Of a stretch of DNA of 64,000 bases, positions 53,697 through 63,104 are shown piece by piece. Below the pieces are notes generated by a model. That model was not told where the DNA came from and did not search any database. It saw only the letters and a program-made list of their open reading frames with translations. Within the stretch, counting starts at the first letter, position 1. Every line of letters begins with the position of its first letter. The stretch is from Verrucomicrobiia bacterium (GTDB lineage Bacteria; Verrucomicrobiota; Verrucomicrobiia; Verrucomicrobiales; DEV007). A program made the position numbers and the translations under genes. The DNA lies in assembly GCA_030425385.1 (NCBI GenBank), contig JAUIAH010000022.1, positions 62,001-126,000 of the forward strand, written 5' to 3'.

Positions 53697-56075
53697 ATGA
53701 AGTCATCCACAACACGCCGCTCCGCCATCTTTGCGAGTCTCCTCGGATTCGCGACCGGATCGGTGTCCGCAGTCGAGCCGGGCGATGTCCCTGTTCTCGA
53801 GATCCAACACGAAGAGAGCGCCGTGAAGATCTCATGGATCGCTCCCCTCGGAGAAACCAAGATTTACGAGTCGAGCACGTTGCGGCCCGATGATTGGCAA
53901 CTCATCAGCCAAGCACCAACGGTCGAGGGTGCCTTCCGTTCCATTGTCCTCACGGGTGACAAAGTTGGTTCCTTCTTCCGCATGGAAGTCAACGATCCTG
54001 ATCCCACCGATGTCGATTCCGACGGTGATGGGGTGGTGGATGCCAACGATGCGTTTCCGAACGATGCCACGGAAACCCTCGATTCTGACGGGGACGGCGT
54101 TGGGGACAATGCCGATACCGATGACGACGACGACGGTGTGGTCGATGGCGAGGATGCCTTCCCGTTCGATTCCTCCGAACAAGTGGATACCGACGAAGAT
54201 GGCACTGGAAACAACGCCGACATCGATGATGACAATGATGGTGTCACTGATGGCGAGGATGCCTTTCCACTAGATGTCGCCGAGCAGGTGGACACTGATG
54301 GCGATGGCACCGGAAATAGCGCCGACATCGATGATGACAATGATGGTGTCACTGATGGCGAGGATGCCTTCCCCCTAGATGCCGCCGAACAGGTGGACAC
54401 GGATGGTGACGGCACCGGAAACAATGCGGACGAAGACGATGACAACGACGGCGTGATCGATAGCGAAGACGCTTTCCCGTTTGATGCTGCCGAACAGGTG
54501 GACACGGATGGTGACGGCACCGGCGACAATGCGGATGACGACGACGACAATGACGGCGTGATTGATAGCGAAGACGCCTTCCCTCTAAATGCTGCGGAGT
54601 CCGAGGACGCCGATGGTGACGGCACCGGTGACAATTCAGACACGGACGATGACAACGACCAGGTGCTCGACGTGGATGACGCTTTCCCGAATGATCCTTC
54701 CGAATCGGTCGATACCGATGGAGATGGGATCGGGAATAATGCCGATACAAATGATGACGGCGATGATTATCCCGATAGCGAGGATCCATTCCCGCTCGAT
54801 CCGGACCTGCCTGCTCCTGACAATGTGATCATTGGTCCTGATGGCCAAGTCACCCAGAAGGAGGACGATACGAACCCTGGCATTGACATCGGTGACGGCG
54901 GTTCGCAGCCAGACGTCGGTGGCGACACCTCAGCTCCAACCAATGGCACTGAAGGTGGTGGTGAAGACCAGCCCGATACCGTCGGAGGGAACGAAGACGA
55001 TGGTGGTGGAGAATTCTCGGGCCCTGGAAATGAGGTGGGTGGAGAAGATGGGGAAGCCGACCCTACGCCAACCACACCCTCTCCAGATGACGGGGACGGA
55101 CCAGAAGCGGAAGGACCTCAAGGGGGAGAATCTCCCAGTGGTGGGGGAGATAGCGTCACTCCGGGTGACGTGACGTCAGGGAACGTCGGCCCTGGCGGCG
55201 AAAGTGATCCCTCGGATGATGACGACAATTCTTCTGATCCTGATGGTGGCATCACGCCACCCACGACGCAGCCGGATGATGATGGCACGAGTGGCCCAAC
55301 CAATCCCTCCACCCCAACTCCTGGCGGATCAGGACAATCGACCGATCCTGATCCCGATCCAGTCACTCCTGGAAGTGTCGGTGGCGACTTGGGTCCTGGT
55401 GGTGAAGGCGGTCCTAGCACCAATCCGGATGATGGCAGCGATGACCCCGTGATTCCTCCTGGGACGGATGTCGATGAGCAGCCGGATAATGGAAGTCCAT
55501 CCTCACCTGGTAGTGACCAGCCTACGGGTGGTTCTGGCTCTGGTGGTGGATCGGGTGGCGGGACAACCAATCCCCCAGTGCCTGATGGCTCCTCGGAGGG
55601 CGGCGATACCATCGTCTCACCTGGCGGCGTGGTCACGGATACCGGATCGGGAACGGATTCTGGTTCGGGAACGGATTCTGGTTCAGGAACGGGCTCCGGT
55701 TCAGGAACGGGCTCTGGCTCCGGTTCGGGGCAACCTGGAATTGGGCAGCCTGGACTTGGTAGCCCATCGGGCGGTGATGACGCGCCATCTGATGGCACCG
55801 ACAATACAGATCCGCCCAACAACACCAATCCCGAAGATGTTTCGGGTGACGGAAGCACGACGGGAGACAGCAGCCCTGGCCCAACGCAGCCTACGGGTCC
55901 AAGTCCTGGCGATTCCACGTCGGGTGGCTCTAGCTCTGGTTCAGGAGGATCGACCGGTTCTGGGTCTGACGGCCCCATTACCCCTCCCGGGACGACGAGC
56001 CCCAGCTCGGGTACGGGAAGTGGAAGCGGAACATCCACTGATGGCGGGCTCAGTCCTGGTGATGTGGTTGGCTAA
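53697..56075 (+). CDS. Secreted thrombospondin type 3-repeat protein with Gly/Ser/Pro/Asp low-complexity tail
   Basis: A 792-residue secreted protein. A signal peptide (to S-V-S-A) is followed by a small domain (~35-97) of the W ... Y-E-S-S-T-L-R-P-D-D-W ... F-F-R-M type shared with other secreted proteins here. Residues ~107-373 are calcium-binding TSP3 repeats: one partial unit followed by seven 35-residue units built on D-x-D-G-D-G-x-G-D-N-A-D-x-D-D-D-x-D-G. Residues ~374-792 are a low-complexity stretch rich in Gly, Ser, Pro, Asp and Thr (G-S-G-S-G-T-D-S-G blocks) without an evident C-terminal anchor. Likely an extracellular matrix or surface-associated protein that needs calcium. Many GS-rich units repeat at the DNA level, so the true length could be mis-assembled. 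Confidence 0.85.
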   Translation: MKSSTTRRSAIFASLLGFATGSVSAVEPGDVPVLEIQHEESAVKISWIAPLGETKIYESSTLRPDDWQLISQAPTVEGAFRSIVLTGDKVGSFFRMEVNDPDPTDVDSDGDGVVDANDAFPNDATETLDSDGDGVGDNADTDDDDDGVVDGEDAFPFDSSEQVDTDEDGTGNNADIDDDNDGVTDGEDAFPLDVAEQVDTDGDGTGNSADIDDDNDGVTDGEDAFPLDAAEQVDTDGDGTGNNADEDDDNDGVIDSEDAFPFDAAEQVDTDGDGTGDNADDDDDNDGVIDSEDAFPLNAAESEDADGDGTGDNSDTDDDNDQVLDVDDAFPNDPSESVDTDGDGIGNNADTNDDGDDYPDSEDPFPLDPDLPAPDNVIIGPDGQVTQKEDDTNPGIDIGDGGSQPDVGGDTSAPTNGTEGGGEDQPDTVGGNEDDGGGEFSGPGNEVGGEDGEADPTPTTPSPDDGDGPEAEGPQGGESPSGGGDSVTPGDVTSGNVGPGGESDPSDDDDNSSDPDGGITPPTTQPDDDGTSGPTNPSTPTPGGSGQSTDPDPDPVTPGSVGGDLGPGGEGGPSTNPDDGSDDPVIPPGTDVDEQPDNGSPSSPGSDQPTGGSGSGGGSGGGTTNPPVPDGSSEGGDTIVSPGGVVTDTGSGTDSGSGTDSGSGTGSGSGTGSGSGSGQPGIGQPGLGSPSGGDDAPSDGTDNTDPPNNTNPEDVSGDGSTTGDSSPGPTQPTGPSPGDSTSGGSSSGSGGSTGSGSDGPITPPGTTSPSSGTGSGSGTSTDGGLSPGDVVG
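54081..54815. repeat. 105-bp tandem repeats (seven units) encoding TSP3 modules
   Basis: Seven in-frame 105-bp units encode successive 35-residue calcium-binding repeats. Units three and four (from about 54219 and 54324) are nearly identical at the base level, while outer units have diverged. High identity between inner units suggests recent expansion or gene-conversion, and a site where copy number could vary. It is not a CRISPR: there are no spacers and the unit is coding. Confidence 0.85.
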
Positions 56076-56114
56076 GCCGCCGACTCCCTCAGAATAAATC
56101 AACCAAACCTTTGC

Positions 56115-56150
56115 GAAAGGCGATCCGGGCTGCGGCCAGGGTCGCCTTTC
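56115..56150. terminator. Hairpin between convergent genes (bidirectional terminator)
   Basis: GAAAGGCGA (56115-56123) pairs with TCGCCTTTC (56142-56150) across an 18-nt loop region that contains further G/C pairs. It lies 40 bp after the TSP3 gene stop and just before the 3' end of the minus-strand acyltransferase gene (stop at 56179). Hairpins with G+C stems and a C-T-T-T-C arm are common terminators; there is no long U-tract. Confidence 0.55.
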
Positions 56151-56178
56151 TGCCGTCCGGCATTCTCGTTTGTTTCCG

Positions 56179-57330
56179 TTAGCGAGCGGGTGGCCCTGCG
56201 GGAGCAATCTTGCGCTGACGGAATCTGCGACGGAAAGCGAGGACGGGCTTCTCGATGAGATGGTAACCCGCCGCAGCCATGGCGAAGGAGGCGACGATCA
56301 CGATAGGCGTGAACCATGGGGTTTGATCAAGGGTCGTTTCCCCAATGGACCACTTGGCGAGGCCCCAGATGGCAAGCATGTGGCTGAGGAAGAGACCGTA
56401 AGAGAGGTTGCCCAAATACTCATCCCAATCTTGGCGCTTCTTCGTCGCTAGCCAGAGCGTGAGAGGCACACCTATCAGAAAGGCGAAATAGACTTCGTAG
56501 TTCTTTCCAAGCGACCACTTCTCATCGATGCCTTCGCCCTTGTAGAGGCTGTAGGCAGCCATGAGGGCGAAGAGGCCTAACACACCGACGTAGACGAGGC
56601 CGAGTTTGACCTTGGCTGACGTGAGGCCCTTATTGACATCAAACGCGTAGGAGCCTGCTAGGAAGATAAAGAGGACTCCGGGGAGGAGGCGATAGGCCCA
56701 GACATCGGCATTCATGTTGAAGAACCACATGGACCCGAGAAAGAAGATGGCCATGCTGACGGGCACGACCCAGTCGCGAGCACGCCAGATGAGAATGAGC
56801 GGAATCACCAGGTAGAATTGCATTTCCGCTCCCAGTGACCAGGCGGGCTCAATGAGCGTGAAGTTGGCAACGTCCTCAATGTACATGAGGAAATTGAGAG
56901 GAATGAGAGTGATGTTATAAAGCATCCGCAGCACGGTAGGATCGCCATCCACCGTTCGCATGTGCCCCTGATCACAAGTGAGCACGATGGGCACCATGAG
57001 GAACATGAAGACCAAGTATTGGGGAAAAATCCGGCAACAGCGGTCGACTAGAAAGAGCCCGAATTTCTTGAGGTCCATGTAATATGCTCGGACGAGTCCG
57101 GTCATGACGAAGCCCGAGAGCATGTAGAAGATGGCGACGGCAAAGGGCCCTGGATTGAATCCAGAATCCTCAGCATCGGGGCGGAATTGGAATCCTGTGC
57201 CCGGAATGCCAGCGATGCGGTAATCGAGGTGGCTGAGGAGAACGAGGAAGGCGAGGAGTAGGCGGAGCGTTCCAAACATCAGCGACAATCGTGTGATTTC
57301 TGAAATGAGTACACTCTTCATAACTCGCAT
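56179..57330 (-). CDS. Acyltransferase 3 family membrane protein
   Basis: An acyltransferase-3 (OafA/NolL-like) integral membrane protein of up to 383 residues with about ten hydrophobic helices. It begins near M-F-G-T-L-R-L-L-L-A-F-L-V-L-L-S-H-L, whose H-L is the family's catalytic histidine region, and F-Y-M-L-S-G-F-V-M-T-G-L-V follows. W-S-L-G-A-E-M-Q-F-Y is the conserved glutamate-bearing segment. The true start could be 57330 (GTG-like), 57321 or 57279 (ATG); the last gives the most compact N-terminus. These enzymes O-acylate exopolysaccharides or lipids at the membrane. Convergent with the TSP3 gene. Confidence 0.88.
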   Translation of the reverse strand: MRVMKSVLISEITRLSLMFGTLRLLLAFLVLLSHLDYRIAGIPGTGFQFRPDAEDSGFNPGPFAVAIFYMLSGFVMTGLVRAYYMDLKKFGLFLVDRCCRIFPQYLVFMFLMVPIVLTCDQGHMRTVDGDPTVLRMLYNITLIPLNFLMYIEDVANFTLIEPAWSLGAEMQFYLVIPLILIWRARDWVVPVSMAIFFLGSMWFFNMNADVWAYRLLPGVLFIFLAGSYAFDVNKGLTSAKVKLGLVYVGVLGLFALMAAYSLYKGEGIDEKWSLGKNYEVYFAFLIGVPLTLWLATKKRQDWDEYLGNLSYGLFLSHMLAIWGLAKWSIGETTLDQTPWFTPIVIVASFAMAAAGYHLIEKPVLAFRRRFRQRKIAPAGPPAR

Positions 57331-57494
57331 CCTCGTGGATCATTGCAAACAGCTTCGCTCTGGCGCTCGCAGGAATGCGAGTTGGCTAGCGGGGCTCCAA
57401 CGGCTTCTTTCGGTTGAGAAAAGCTGGTGATCTTTCTGGCGTCCTCGGGGAGATTCTGCGATGAGGGGCGCGCAAGCGCTACGCTTTGAGCCAC

Positions 57495-58433
57495 ATGATT
57501 AAAGTTGAGAATCTCTCCAAACGCTACTCAGGACACACGGCCCTCGATTCCGTGTCGTTTGAGGTGGGGCGTGGCGAGATTGTGGGCTTTCTCGGACCCA
57601 ACGGAGCGGGGAAGACGACGACCTTACGGATCCTGACGAACTATCTGCCGCCGAGTTCTGGGCGTGCGGAGATTGATGGACTCGATGTCTTCAAGGACTC
57701 GCTCGCAGTGCGTCAACGGATCGGATACATGCCGGAGAACGTCCCGCTCTACAATGACATGCGGATCAAGGAATATCTGCGCTTTCGCGGAGCGTTGAAA
57801 GGCATGAAGGGCCGCGATTTGCGTGCAGCGGTGGGGGACGCCATGGAGCGCTGTGCCCTGCATGAGGTGCGGCGCAAGATGATCGGCACGCTATCCAAAG
57901 GATTTCGACAACGCGTGGGACTCGCCGACGCCTTGATCAACAAGCCGCCCTTGCTCATTCTGGATGAACCAACCAATGGCTTGGACCCCAATCAGATTCG
58001 TGAGGTGCGATCATTGATCAAAGAGTTAGGAGAGGACCACACCATCCTCATTTCGACGCACATCCTTCCAGAGGTAGAGATGACGTGTGGCCGGGTCATC
58101 ATCATCAATCAGGGAAAGATTCAAGCCATTGGGGAGCCGCGCAATCTTGCCGGGCAGATTCGGAGTGCAGGCACGGTACGGGTGGAACTAAAGGGCGATC
58201 CCAAGGTGATCGAGGCGAAATTGTCAGGATTGCCAGCCGTGCGCAAAGTGAGCCTGGAACAGAGCCGCGAGGATTGGCATCTCTTCGTTCTCAAGGTTGA
58301 GGCAAACAAGGACGTGCGCGAACGTGTGGATCAATTGGCGCGGAAGGAGCAGTGGCCGTTGCGAGAATTGAGCCGGAAAGGGGTCTCCCTTGAGGATGTG
58401 TTTGCCGAACTCACCTTGCATCACCACGACTAA
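57495..58433 (+). CDS. ABC transporter ATP-binding protein (GldA-like)
   Basis: A 312-residue ABC ATPase with Walker A G-P-N-G-A-G-K-T-T-T, signature L-S-K-G-F-R-Q-R-V-G-L-A and Walker B L-L-I-L-D-E-P-T-N-G-L-D. The C-terminal ~90-residue extension resembles that of GldA-type ATPases. The ATG at 57495 is preceded by an in-frame TTG at 57486. It is the first gene of a four-gene block (ATPase, permease, GldG-like, DUF4340) that is common in Bacteroidota and PVC bacteria. It drives transport of an unknown substrate; in gliding bacteria the homologues support motility, but I do not infer that here. Confidence 0.93.
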   Translation: MIKVENLSKRYSGHTALDSVSFEVGRGEIVGFLGPNGAGKTTTLRILTNYLPPSSGRAEIDGLDVFKDSLAVRQRIGYMPENVPLYNDMRIKEYLRFRGALKGMKGRDLRAAVGDAMERCALHEVRRKMIGTLSKGFRQRVGLADALINKPPLLILDEPTNGLDPNQIREVRSLIKELGEDHTILISTHILPEVEMTCGRVIIINQGKIQAIGEPRNLAGQIRSAGTVRVELKGDPKVIEAKLSGLPAVRKVSLEQSREDWHLFVLKVEANKDVRERVDQLARKEQWPLRELSRKGVSLEDVFAELTLHHHD

Positions 58434-58455
58434 CATCTCTGCGGAAACGGACGGC

Positions 58456-59226
58456 ATGCGAACCTTCTTTATTCTCCTCAACCGCGAGCTGAAAGCCTAC
58501 TTTCAGTCCATCGTGGCTTACATTGTCATCGCGGCGGTGGCTCTCTTGCACGGCATCATCTTCCTCCGCTCGGTCAAGGAGCTGAAGACAGAGACCTCCT
58601 CCCTGCATCTGAACCACGTGATGCTCCTGAATATTCCGTTCTGGCTGATCTTCATCCTCATCGTGCCGTTGATCACGATGCGCCTGTTTTCCGAAGAACA
58701 GAAGTTAGGAACCTTGGAACCCCTCCTCACCGCTCCCGTGCAAACCTGGCAGATGGTCTTCGCCAAATACTTTGCGGCACTGATCTTCTACGCGATCCTC
58801 TATCTGCCGTGCATGTTCTATATGATCTACTTTGAGCGCGTCGTCGATGCCTCTGCTGTGGGGGGCGTCTCTGCGCTGCGTTCGCCTTCGTTCTACGGCG
58901 GCTACGGGATGATCCTCCTAATCGGGATGTTCTTCGTGGCGATTGGTTGCTTCAGTTCCGCCATGACGTCCAATCAGATCATTGCGGCGGTGATTTCCTT
59001 CACGATCTTGCTCATCTACTTTCTCCTTGGCTATGTACGCTTGTTAGCAAGTGATTTGCCGCCCATTACGATTGAATTTCTCGAGTATATTTCGCCAATC
59101 GAGCATGTGCGTGATGCCGCCTCGGGGCTCGTGGATACACGGCCCATGGTCTATTACACTAGCTTTACTGCCCTCACCCTCGCATTGACACACTACGTCC
59201 TCGATTACCGGAAATGGAAAGTATAG
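58456..59226 (+). CDS. ABC transporter permease (GldF/ABC-2 type)
   Basis: A 256-residue membrane protein with about six hydrophobic helices, from the ATG at 58456. N-terminus F-F-I-L-L-N-R-E-L-K-A-Y-F-Q is typical of ABC-2 permeases that partner GldA-like ATPases, followed by P-L-I-T-M-R-L-F-S-E-E-Q-K-L-G-T-L-E-P-L-L-T-A-P, the family's cytoplasmic loop. It lies 22 bp after the ATPase gene and 6 bp before the GldG-like gene, so the block is an operon. Confidence 0.9.
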   Translation: MRTFFILLNRELKAYFQSIVAYIVIAAVALLHGIIFLRSVKELKTETSSLHLNHVMLLNIPFWLIFILIVPLITMRLFSEEQKLGTLEPLLTAPVQTWQMVFAKYFAALIFYAILYLPCMFYMIYFERVVDASAVGGVSALRSPSFYGGYGMILLIGMFFVAIGCFSSAMTSNQIIAAVISFTILLIYFLLGYVRLLASDLPPITIEFLEYISPIEHVRDAASGLVDTRPMVYYTSFTALTLALTHYVLDYRKWKV

Positions 59227-59232
59227 AGCATC

Positions 59233-60801
59233 ATGGCGGATTCTGATTCCAAAGCTCCCGCATCGATCAAGCGCTGGCGCATTGGCCTGAACGTGGTCGT
59301 TCAGGTGGTGCTGCTAATGGTCATCGTCGGCGTGGTCAACATGCTGAGTTGTCAGAAGAACAAGCAATGGGATTACACGCCGTCAAAGCGGTATTCGTTA
59401 GGGCAAGCTACCGAGCAGATTCTCAAGAATCTCTCGGATGATCTCTTTCTCACGGTCGCCTTCAGCCGTAGTAGTGATACCTATCATTACACGAAACGGA
59501 TGCTGGAATTGTATCAGGGCGCCTCGGGCGGACGTCTCAAAGTGCGCTGGGTGGATCCGATTCGTGATCCCTCGATTGTGGCGGAACTCCGTGACCAGGA
59601 TCCCCAATTGGCCTTTGATCAGAATAAGATCCTCATCAGCAAGTCGGAATCCTTGCAGGTGGAAGGGGAGAATGGGTTGGAAGTGGCCCCGTATCAGGTT
59701 GTCTCTGCGCAAGACATGTTTCTCCGTGCGGAGAATCTCATGTTTCGCGACGGGCGAACGAAACGTGGGAATGTGACAGAGTATCGCTTGGAGCGGGCCT
59801 TGACCTCCGGTATCGTGGCGGCGACTCAAGAGCGCGAGCGCGTGGCCTACATCATCACGGGGCACGGAGAGATGCGGACGGTGCAGGGTAAGAGTGCTGG
59901 AGGCACCTTGATGTTAGAGGGAGGGGTGCGTCAGAATCTCCAGGTTCGGCCGTTGCCCATGACGGACAACACAGTGATTCCTAAAGATGCAGGCGTCGTC
60001 ATGATGGTCGCCCCCAACCAAGATTTTTCCGGTGCGGAGTTGAAAGCAATCTTCCAAGATTATTGGGAAAAACGTAAGGGCGGCCTTGTGCTCCTGCTTG
60101 ATCCGCTCTCTCATCCGTTTCTTCCCAATCTGCGGAACTATCTCCAAACGTATTATGGCGTGCGTTGGGAAGATGATCGCGTCTTGACCATGAAGAACCA
60201 GGGGGGGCGCAATTTGAAGAACTTCCAAGTGCCCGGGTGGTTCCAAGCGGGTTCGCCAGTGACGGAATCACTGGTGGGGAGAAGTTGCACCTTTCCCATG
60301 ATTTCCAGCACACTCAACACCCGTGTGGAAGGTGCTGCCGATGATCCCATTGCCCCCGCCGCCGTTGATAAGAAGGTCCTGATCGCCGCCAACTATGCGG
60401 TGGATGGCTATTGGAAAGAGAAGGATCACGAAGGCGATCCCACGCCGGTGGCTGATTTGCGAGAGACACAGGACATCCATTTGGCCGTCTCAGTGGAGAA
60501 AGGGGCGGGGATCAATCAATCCCTGAGGCTGAACAGTTCGCGCATGGTCATCGTCGGAAATGGCAATCTCGTGGATCCCGATCTCTACACGCGTGAGTCC
60601 ATCGAGTTTGTGCTCAATAGCATCAATTGGGCAAGTGATAGAGATGACATGGTCACTGGAATCGATACCCAGCAAACAGGGAACTATCGGCTCGATATCG
60701 GTGATCGTCCCTATGGGAAGCTGGAGTGGATGGCTCTGCGGATTCTGCCAGTGATTGTCTTCTTGATTGGCCTTGTCGTTGCTTTCTTCCGTCGCCGTTA
60801 G
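59233..60801 (+). CDS. GldG-like ABC-associated periplasmic protein
   Basis: A 522-residue protein anchored by an N-terminal transmembrane helix (~18-38) and a C-terminal one (~495-518), with a large periplasmic domain between. The N-terminal half (L-K-V-R-W-V-D-P-I-R-D-P, Y-R-L-E-R-A-L-T-S-G-I, A-Y-I-I-T-G-H-G-E) matches the GldG / DUF7088-type domain that accompanies GldA/F transporters. Function unknown beyond association with the transporter. Followed by the DUF4340 gene 12 bp later. Confidence 0.85.
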   Translation: MADSDSKAPASIKRWRIGLNVVVQVVLLMVIVGVVNMLSCQKNKQWDYTPSKRYSLGQATEQILKNLSDDLFLTVAFSRSSDTYHYTKRMLELYQGASGGRLKVRWVDPIRDPSIVAELRDQDPQLAFDQNKILISKSESLQVEGENGLEVAPYQVVSAQDMFLRAENLMFRDGRTKRGNVTEYRLERALTSGIVAATQERERVAYIITGHGEMRTVQGKSAGGTLMLEGGVRQNLQVRPLPMTDNTVIPKDAGVVMMVAPNQDFSGAELKAIFQDYWEKRKGGLVLLLDPLSHPFLPNLRNYLQTYYGVRWEDDRVLTMKNQGGRNLKNFQVPGWFQAGSPVTESLVGRSCTFPMISSTLNTRVEGAADDPIAPAAVDKKVLIAANYAVDGYWKEKDHEGDPTPVADLRETQDIHLAVSVEKGAGINQSLRLNSSRMVIVGNGNLVDPDLYTRESIEFVLNSINWASDRDDMVTGIDTQQTGNYRLDIGDRPYGKLEWMALRILPVIVFLIGLVVAFFRRR

Positions 60802-60813
60802 TCTCTTGAGTCC

Positions 60814-62664
60814 ATGCGCCCGCTGACTACTCTTCTTCTCGCGGCTCTTGCTCTGGGTCTCGGCCTCTTTGCCTACCTGGATCACACGGGTGTCCTCACC
60901 ACCTGGTGGGGGAAATCCGAAGACCCTCCTTTTGTGATTCCGGTATCCAAGACGATCACGGGCTTCACCCTAGCAGACGCCTCAAGCTCCCGTTCCCTAG
61001 AGAAAAGGGGTGACGTGTGGCACGTGATCGAGCCTGTCGAGGATTTGGCGGATCCCGATTGGGTCGCGACCGCGTTAGAGCTCTTTGGAGCGACGCGCCC
61101 CAATACCTTTCTTCGAGATCCTGAGGGCGCGCAACGTGCCGAGTATGGACTGTCAGCAGACGAGGCCACGACTTTGACCATGCGTTTCACAGAGGGACCG
61201 CCCGTCATCTATCACTTGGGTCAACCAGGTCCCTTTGCGAATTCCACCTATCTCTTTCTAGGAGAGCCGGATGACTACGCGGGAGCCTTCGTGGCTACAG
61301 GCGATTTCCGTCCGGTGATGGAGGCTTCAGTGAAAGAGATGATCGATCCATTGCTCACGCGCTTTGAGATGGAGAAAGCGGTCGGCGTCACGATTGGAGA
61401 CGAGATCGCCTTGGAGCGTGATGTGACCCCTGGGAGTCGCTGGCGATTGGTAGCTCCTCTGCAAGCCCAGGCAGATGAGGAATTGGTAGGGGCCTTGTTA
61501 GGCACATTCGCCTCAGCGAAGACGAGCGAAGTACTTTTGGAGAAGCCGAGCGAGTCGAGCGATGCGGTGTTGCAAACGGTGACTATTCAACTGGCGGAGA
61601 GGGAAGCGCCCATTGTCCTGGAGATTCGACCACACCCGACGGATCCCGAGTTGGTGTGGGTCGTGCATTCGGGGCGTCCACTCACCTATCATCTTCCTCG
61701 AGCGTTTCTCGCGGCGCTACCAGATGATGCCGAGAGTCTTCGGGAAACGCGGTTGCTCCGGTTGATCGAGGCTGATGTGACCGCTGCTACCATCACGCCC
61801 AAGGGTGGTCCTGCGTTGTCTCTGGAGAACAGTGGTGTCTGGCTGATCAAGGATGGAGAAGCGCTTTCGGTGGCCAATGCCGAACAGGGGGCGCGCTTCA
61901 TCGAGTTGCTCAGTGACACGCGTGTGGAACATTATCTTGAGGGAGGGGCTGACAAAGAAGCGATCTACGGTCTTGATGATCCACTCTACACGATTGAACT
62001 TGAAGGGCAGAAATTGGGCCCTCTGGAGAAGGACAAGGTGACCATGCGTGTGGGCATGCCGTTAGGAAGCGTGCAGCAACCGCGGGTCTTTGTGGCCTTT
62101 GATAGGGTTGCTAACATTGCTGCTGTGCCCAAGGGCTTTCTCACTGGATTGGCCCAAGCCGCCGACCTTGCCAAATGGCGTCAGCTGGAAGTGTTGAACG
62201 TGGCCTTCACATTGATCGAGAACGTGACGATCACCCCAGTCGACGAATCGCCATTGAACCTGGTGATCGACTTCGAGAATGAAGACGCCGAGAAACGATT
62301 GCAGCTTTTCGAGGGAGGAATCGATCGATCGGCAGACATGAATCGTCATGCGGCAGGGCAACTCATCATGGAATTGGGCGCGTTGAGTGCCGATCGTTGG
62401 CTGTCTTCTGGAGAGCAGGCCCTAGAGGCGTTGGTGAATCCGACGCTCACCGTGGTGCTTAAGAATCGTTCGGGCGAGGCAGAGAATGAGAGGCAAGAGT
62501 GGACGCTACACTTCGCGCCGGTCAATCCTGATGTGCCAGCGTTCTACTATGGCAAACTTGACTCTGAGGAAGCGTCCGAGCCTTTTCTGATCAGTCGCGA
62601 ACTCTACGAGCGGCTCTCTGGAGAACGGCTTTTGTTAGAGACGGCGAGGTCTCCTTCTAATTGA
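60814..62664 (+). CDS. DUF4340 domain protein
   Basis: A 616-residue protein with an N-terminal membrane anchor (L-L-L-A-A-L-A-L-G-L-G-L-F-A-Y-L) and at least two DUF4340-type beta units (I-T-G-F-T-L-A-D-A-S, W-V-A-T-A-L-E-L-F-G; V-T-A-A-T-I-T-P-K-G-G-P). DUF4340 is nearly always encoded next to GldG-like proteins, so it is presumed a periplasmic component of the same complex. Function is not known. Its 3' end overlaps the convergent FabZ-like gene by about 60 bp, so both C-termini share bases in antisense. Confidence 0.85.
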   Translation: MRPLTTLLLAALALGLGLFAYLDHTGVLTTWWGKSEDPPFVIPVSKTITGFTLADASSSRSLEKRGDVWHVIEPVEDLADPDWVATALELFGATRPNTFLRDPEGAQRAEYGLSADEATTLTMRFTEGPPVIYHLGQPGPFANSTYLFLGEPDDYAGAFVATGDFRPVMEASVKEMIDPLLTRFEMEKAVGVTIGDEIALERDVTPGSRWRLVAPLQAQADEELVGALLGTFASAKTSEVLLEKPSESSDAVLQTVTIQLAEREAPIVLEIRPHPTDPELVWVVHSGRPLTYHLPRAFLAALPDDAESLRETRLLRLIEADVTAATITPKGGPALSLENSGVWLIKDGEALSVANAEQGARFIELLSDTRVEHYLEGGADKEAIYGLDDPLYTIELEGQKLGPLEKDKVTMRVGMPLGSVQQPRVFVAFDRVANIAAVPKGFLTGLAQAADLAKWRQLEVLNVAFTLIENVTITPVDESPLNLVIDFENEDAEKRLQLFEGGIDRSADMNRHAAGQLIMELGALSADRWLSSGEQALEALVNPTLTVVLKNRSGEAENERQEWTLHFAPVNPDVPAFYYGKLDSEEASEPFLISRELYERLSGERLLLETARSPSN

Positions 62665-63095
62665 CCGCTGAGCGTGAAGTGAGCTTTCACCAGCGTCGAC
62701 TCGCTATCCTTCACTTCGCCCTCAAACTGCACGAGAGGACCAAGTCGTGCTTCCAAAGTCACGTGCAAAGCGAGGCAGGTACCTGGCGTAGCTGTCCCAA
62801 ACACTTTCACATGGCGTAATGCGGTGAGGCGTACGTCGGACATCTTGGGGTGATGGGGATCGGCTTGGGCGATCACGCCGCCGAGTTGCGCTAAGGCTTC
62901 GACCATGATCACCGCAGGCATCATGGGGCGTCCAGGGAAATGCGCTTCCAGGAATGGCTCGCTCCCCTTGACGTGATAGTGGCCCACGCCAGATCCGCCT
63001 GGATCTAGCTGGACGAGTTCATCGACGAACCGGAACCCAGAGCCGTGAGGCAAATCGCGAAGGGCGTCTTGAAGCGCTGAGGAGGGTGAGGCCAT
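62604..63095 (-). CDS. FabZ-like 3-hydroxyacyl-ACP dehydratase (hotdog fold)
   Basis: A 163-residue hotdog-fold dehydratase. Motif H-F-P-G-R-P-M-M-P-A-V-I-M-V-E-A-L-A-Q contains the catalytic His and the conserved Glu, as in FabZ/FabA. It would remove water from 3-hydroxyacyl-ACP in fatty-acid or lipid A acyl chain synthesis. It is a little longer than many FabZ (about 145). No fab genes are adjacent, so it could be a specialised homologue. Co-oriented with the 63105 gene, from which it is 9 bp away. Confidence 0.85.
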   Translation of the reverse strand: MASPSSALQDALRDLPHGSGFRFVDELVQLDPGGSGVGHYHVKGSEPFLEAHFPGRPMMPAVIMVEALAQLGGVIAQADPHHPKMSDVRLTALRHVKVFGTATPGTCLALHVTLEARLGPLVQFEGEVKDSESTLVKAHFTLSGQLEGDLAVSNKSRSPESRS

Positions 63096-63104
63096 GGCAA
63101 AGCC

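Noticed and set aside
54081..54815. CRISPR-like repetition
   Set aside because: Repeat units are contiguous, coding and without spacers; they encode TSP3 modules.
55118..56038. Long minus-strand open frames opposite the TSP3 protein (also 53864-54655)
   Set aside because: Low-complexity antisense of repetitive Asp/Gly/Ser codons gives Ser/Pro-rich frames without signal or domain.
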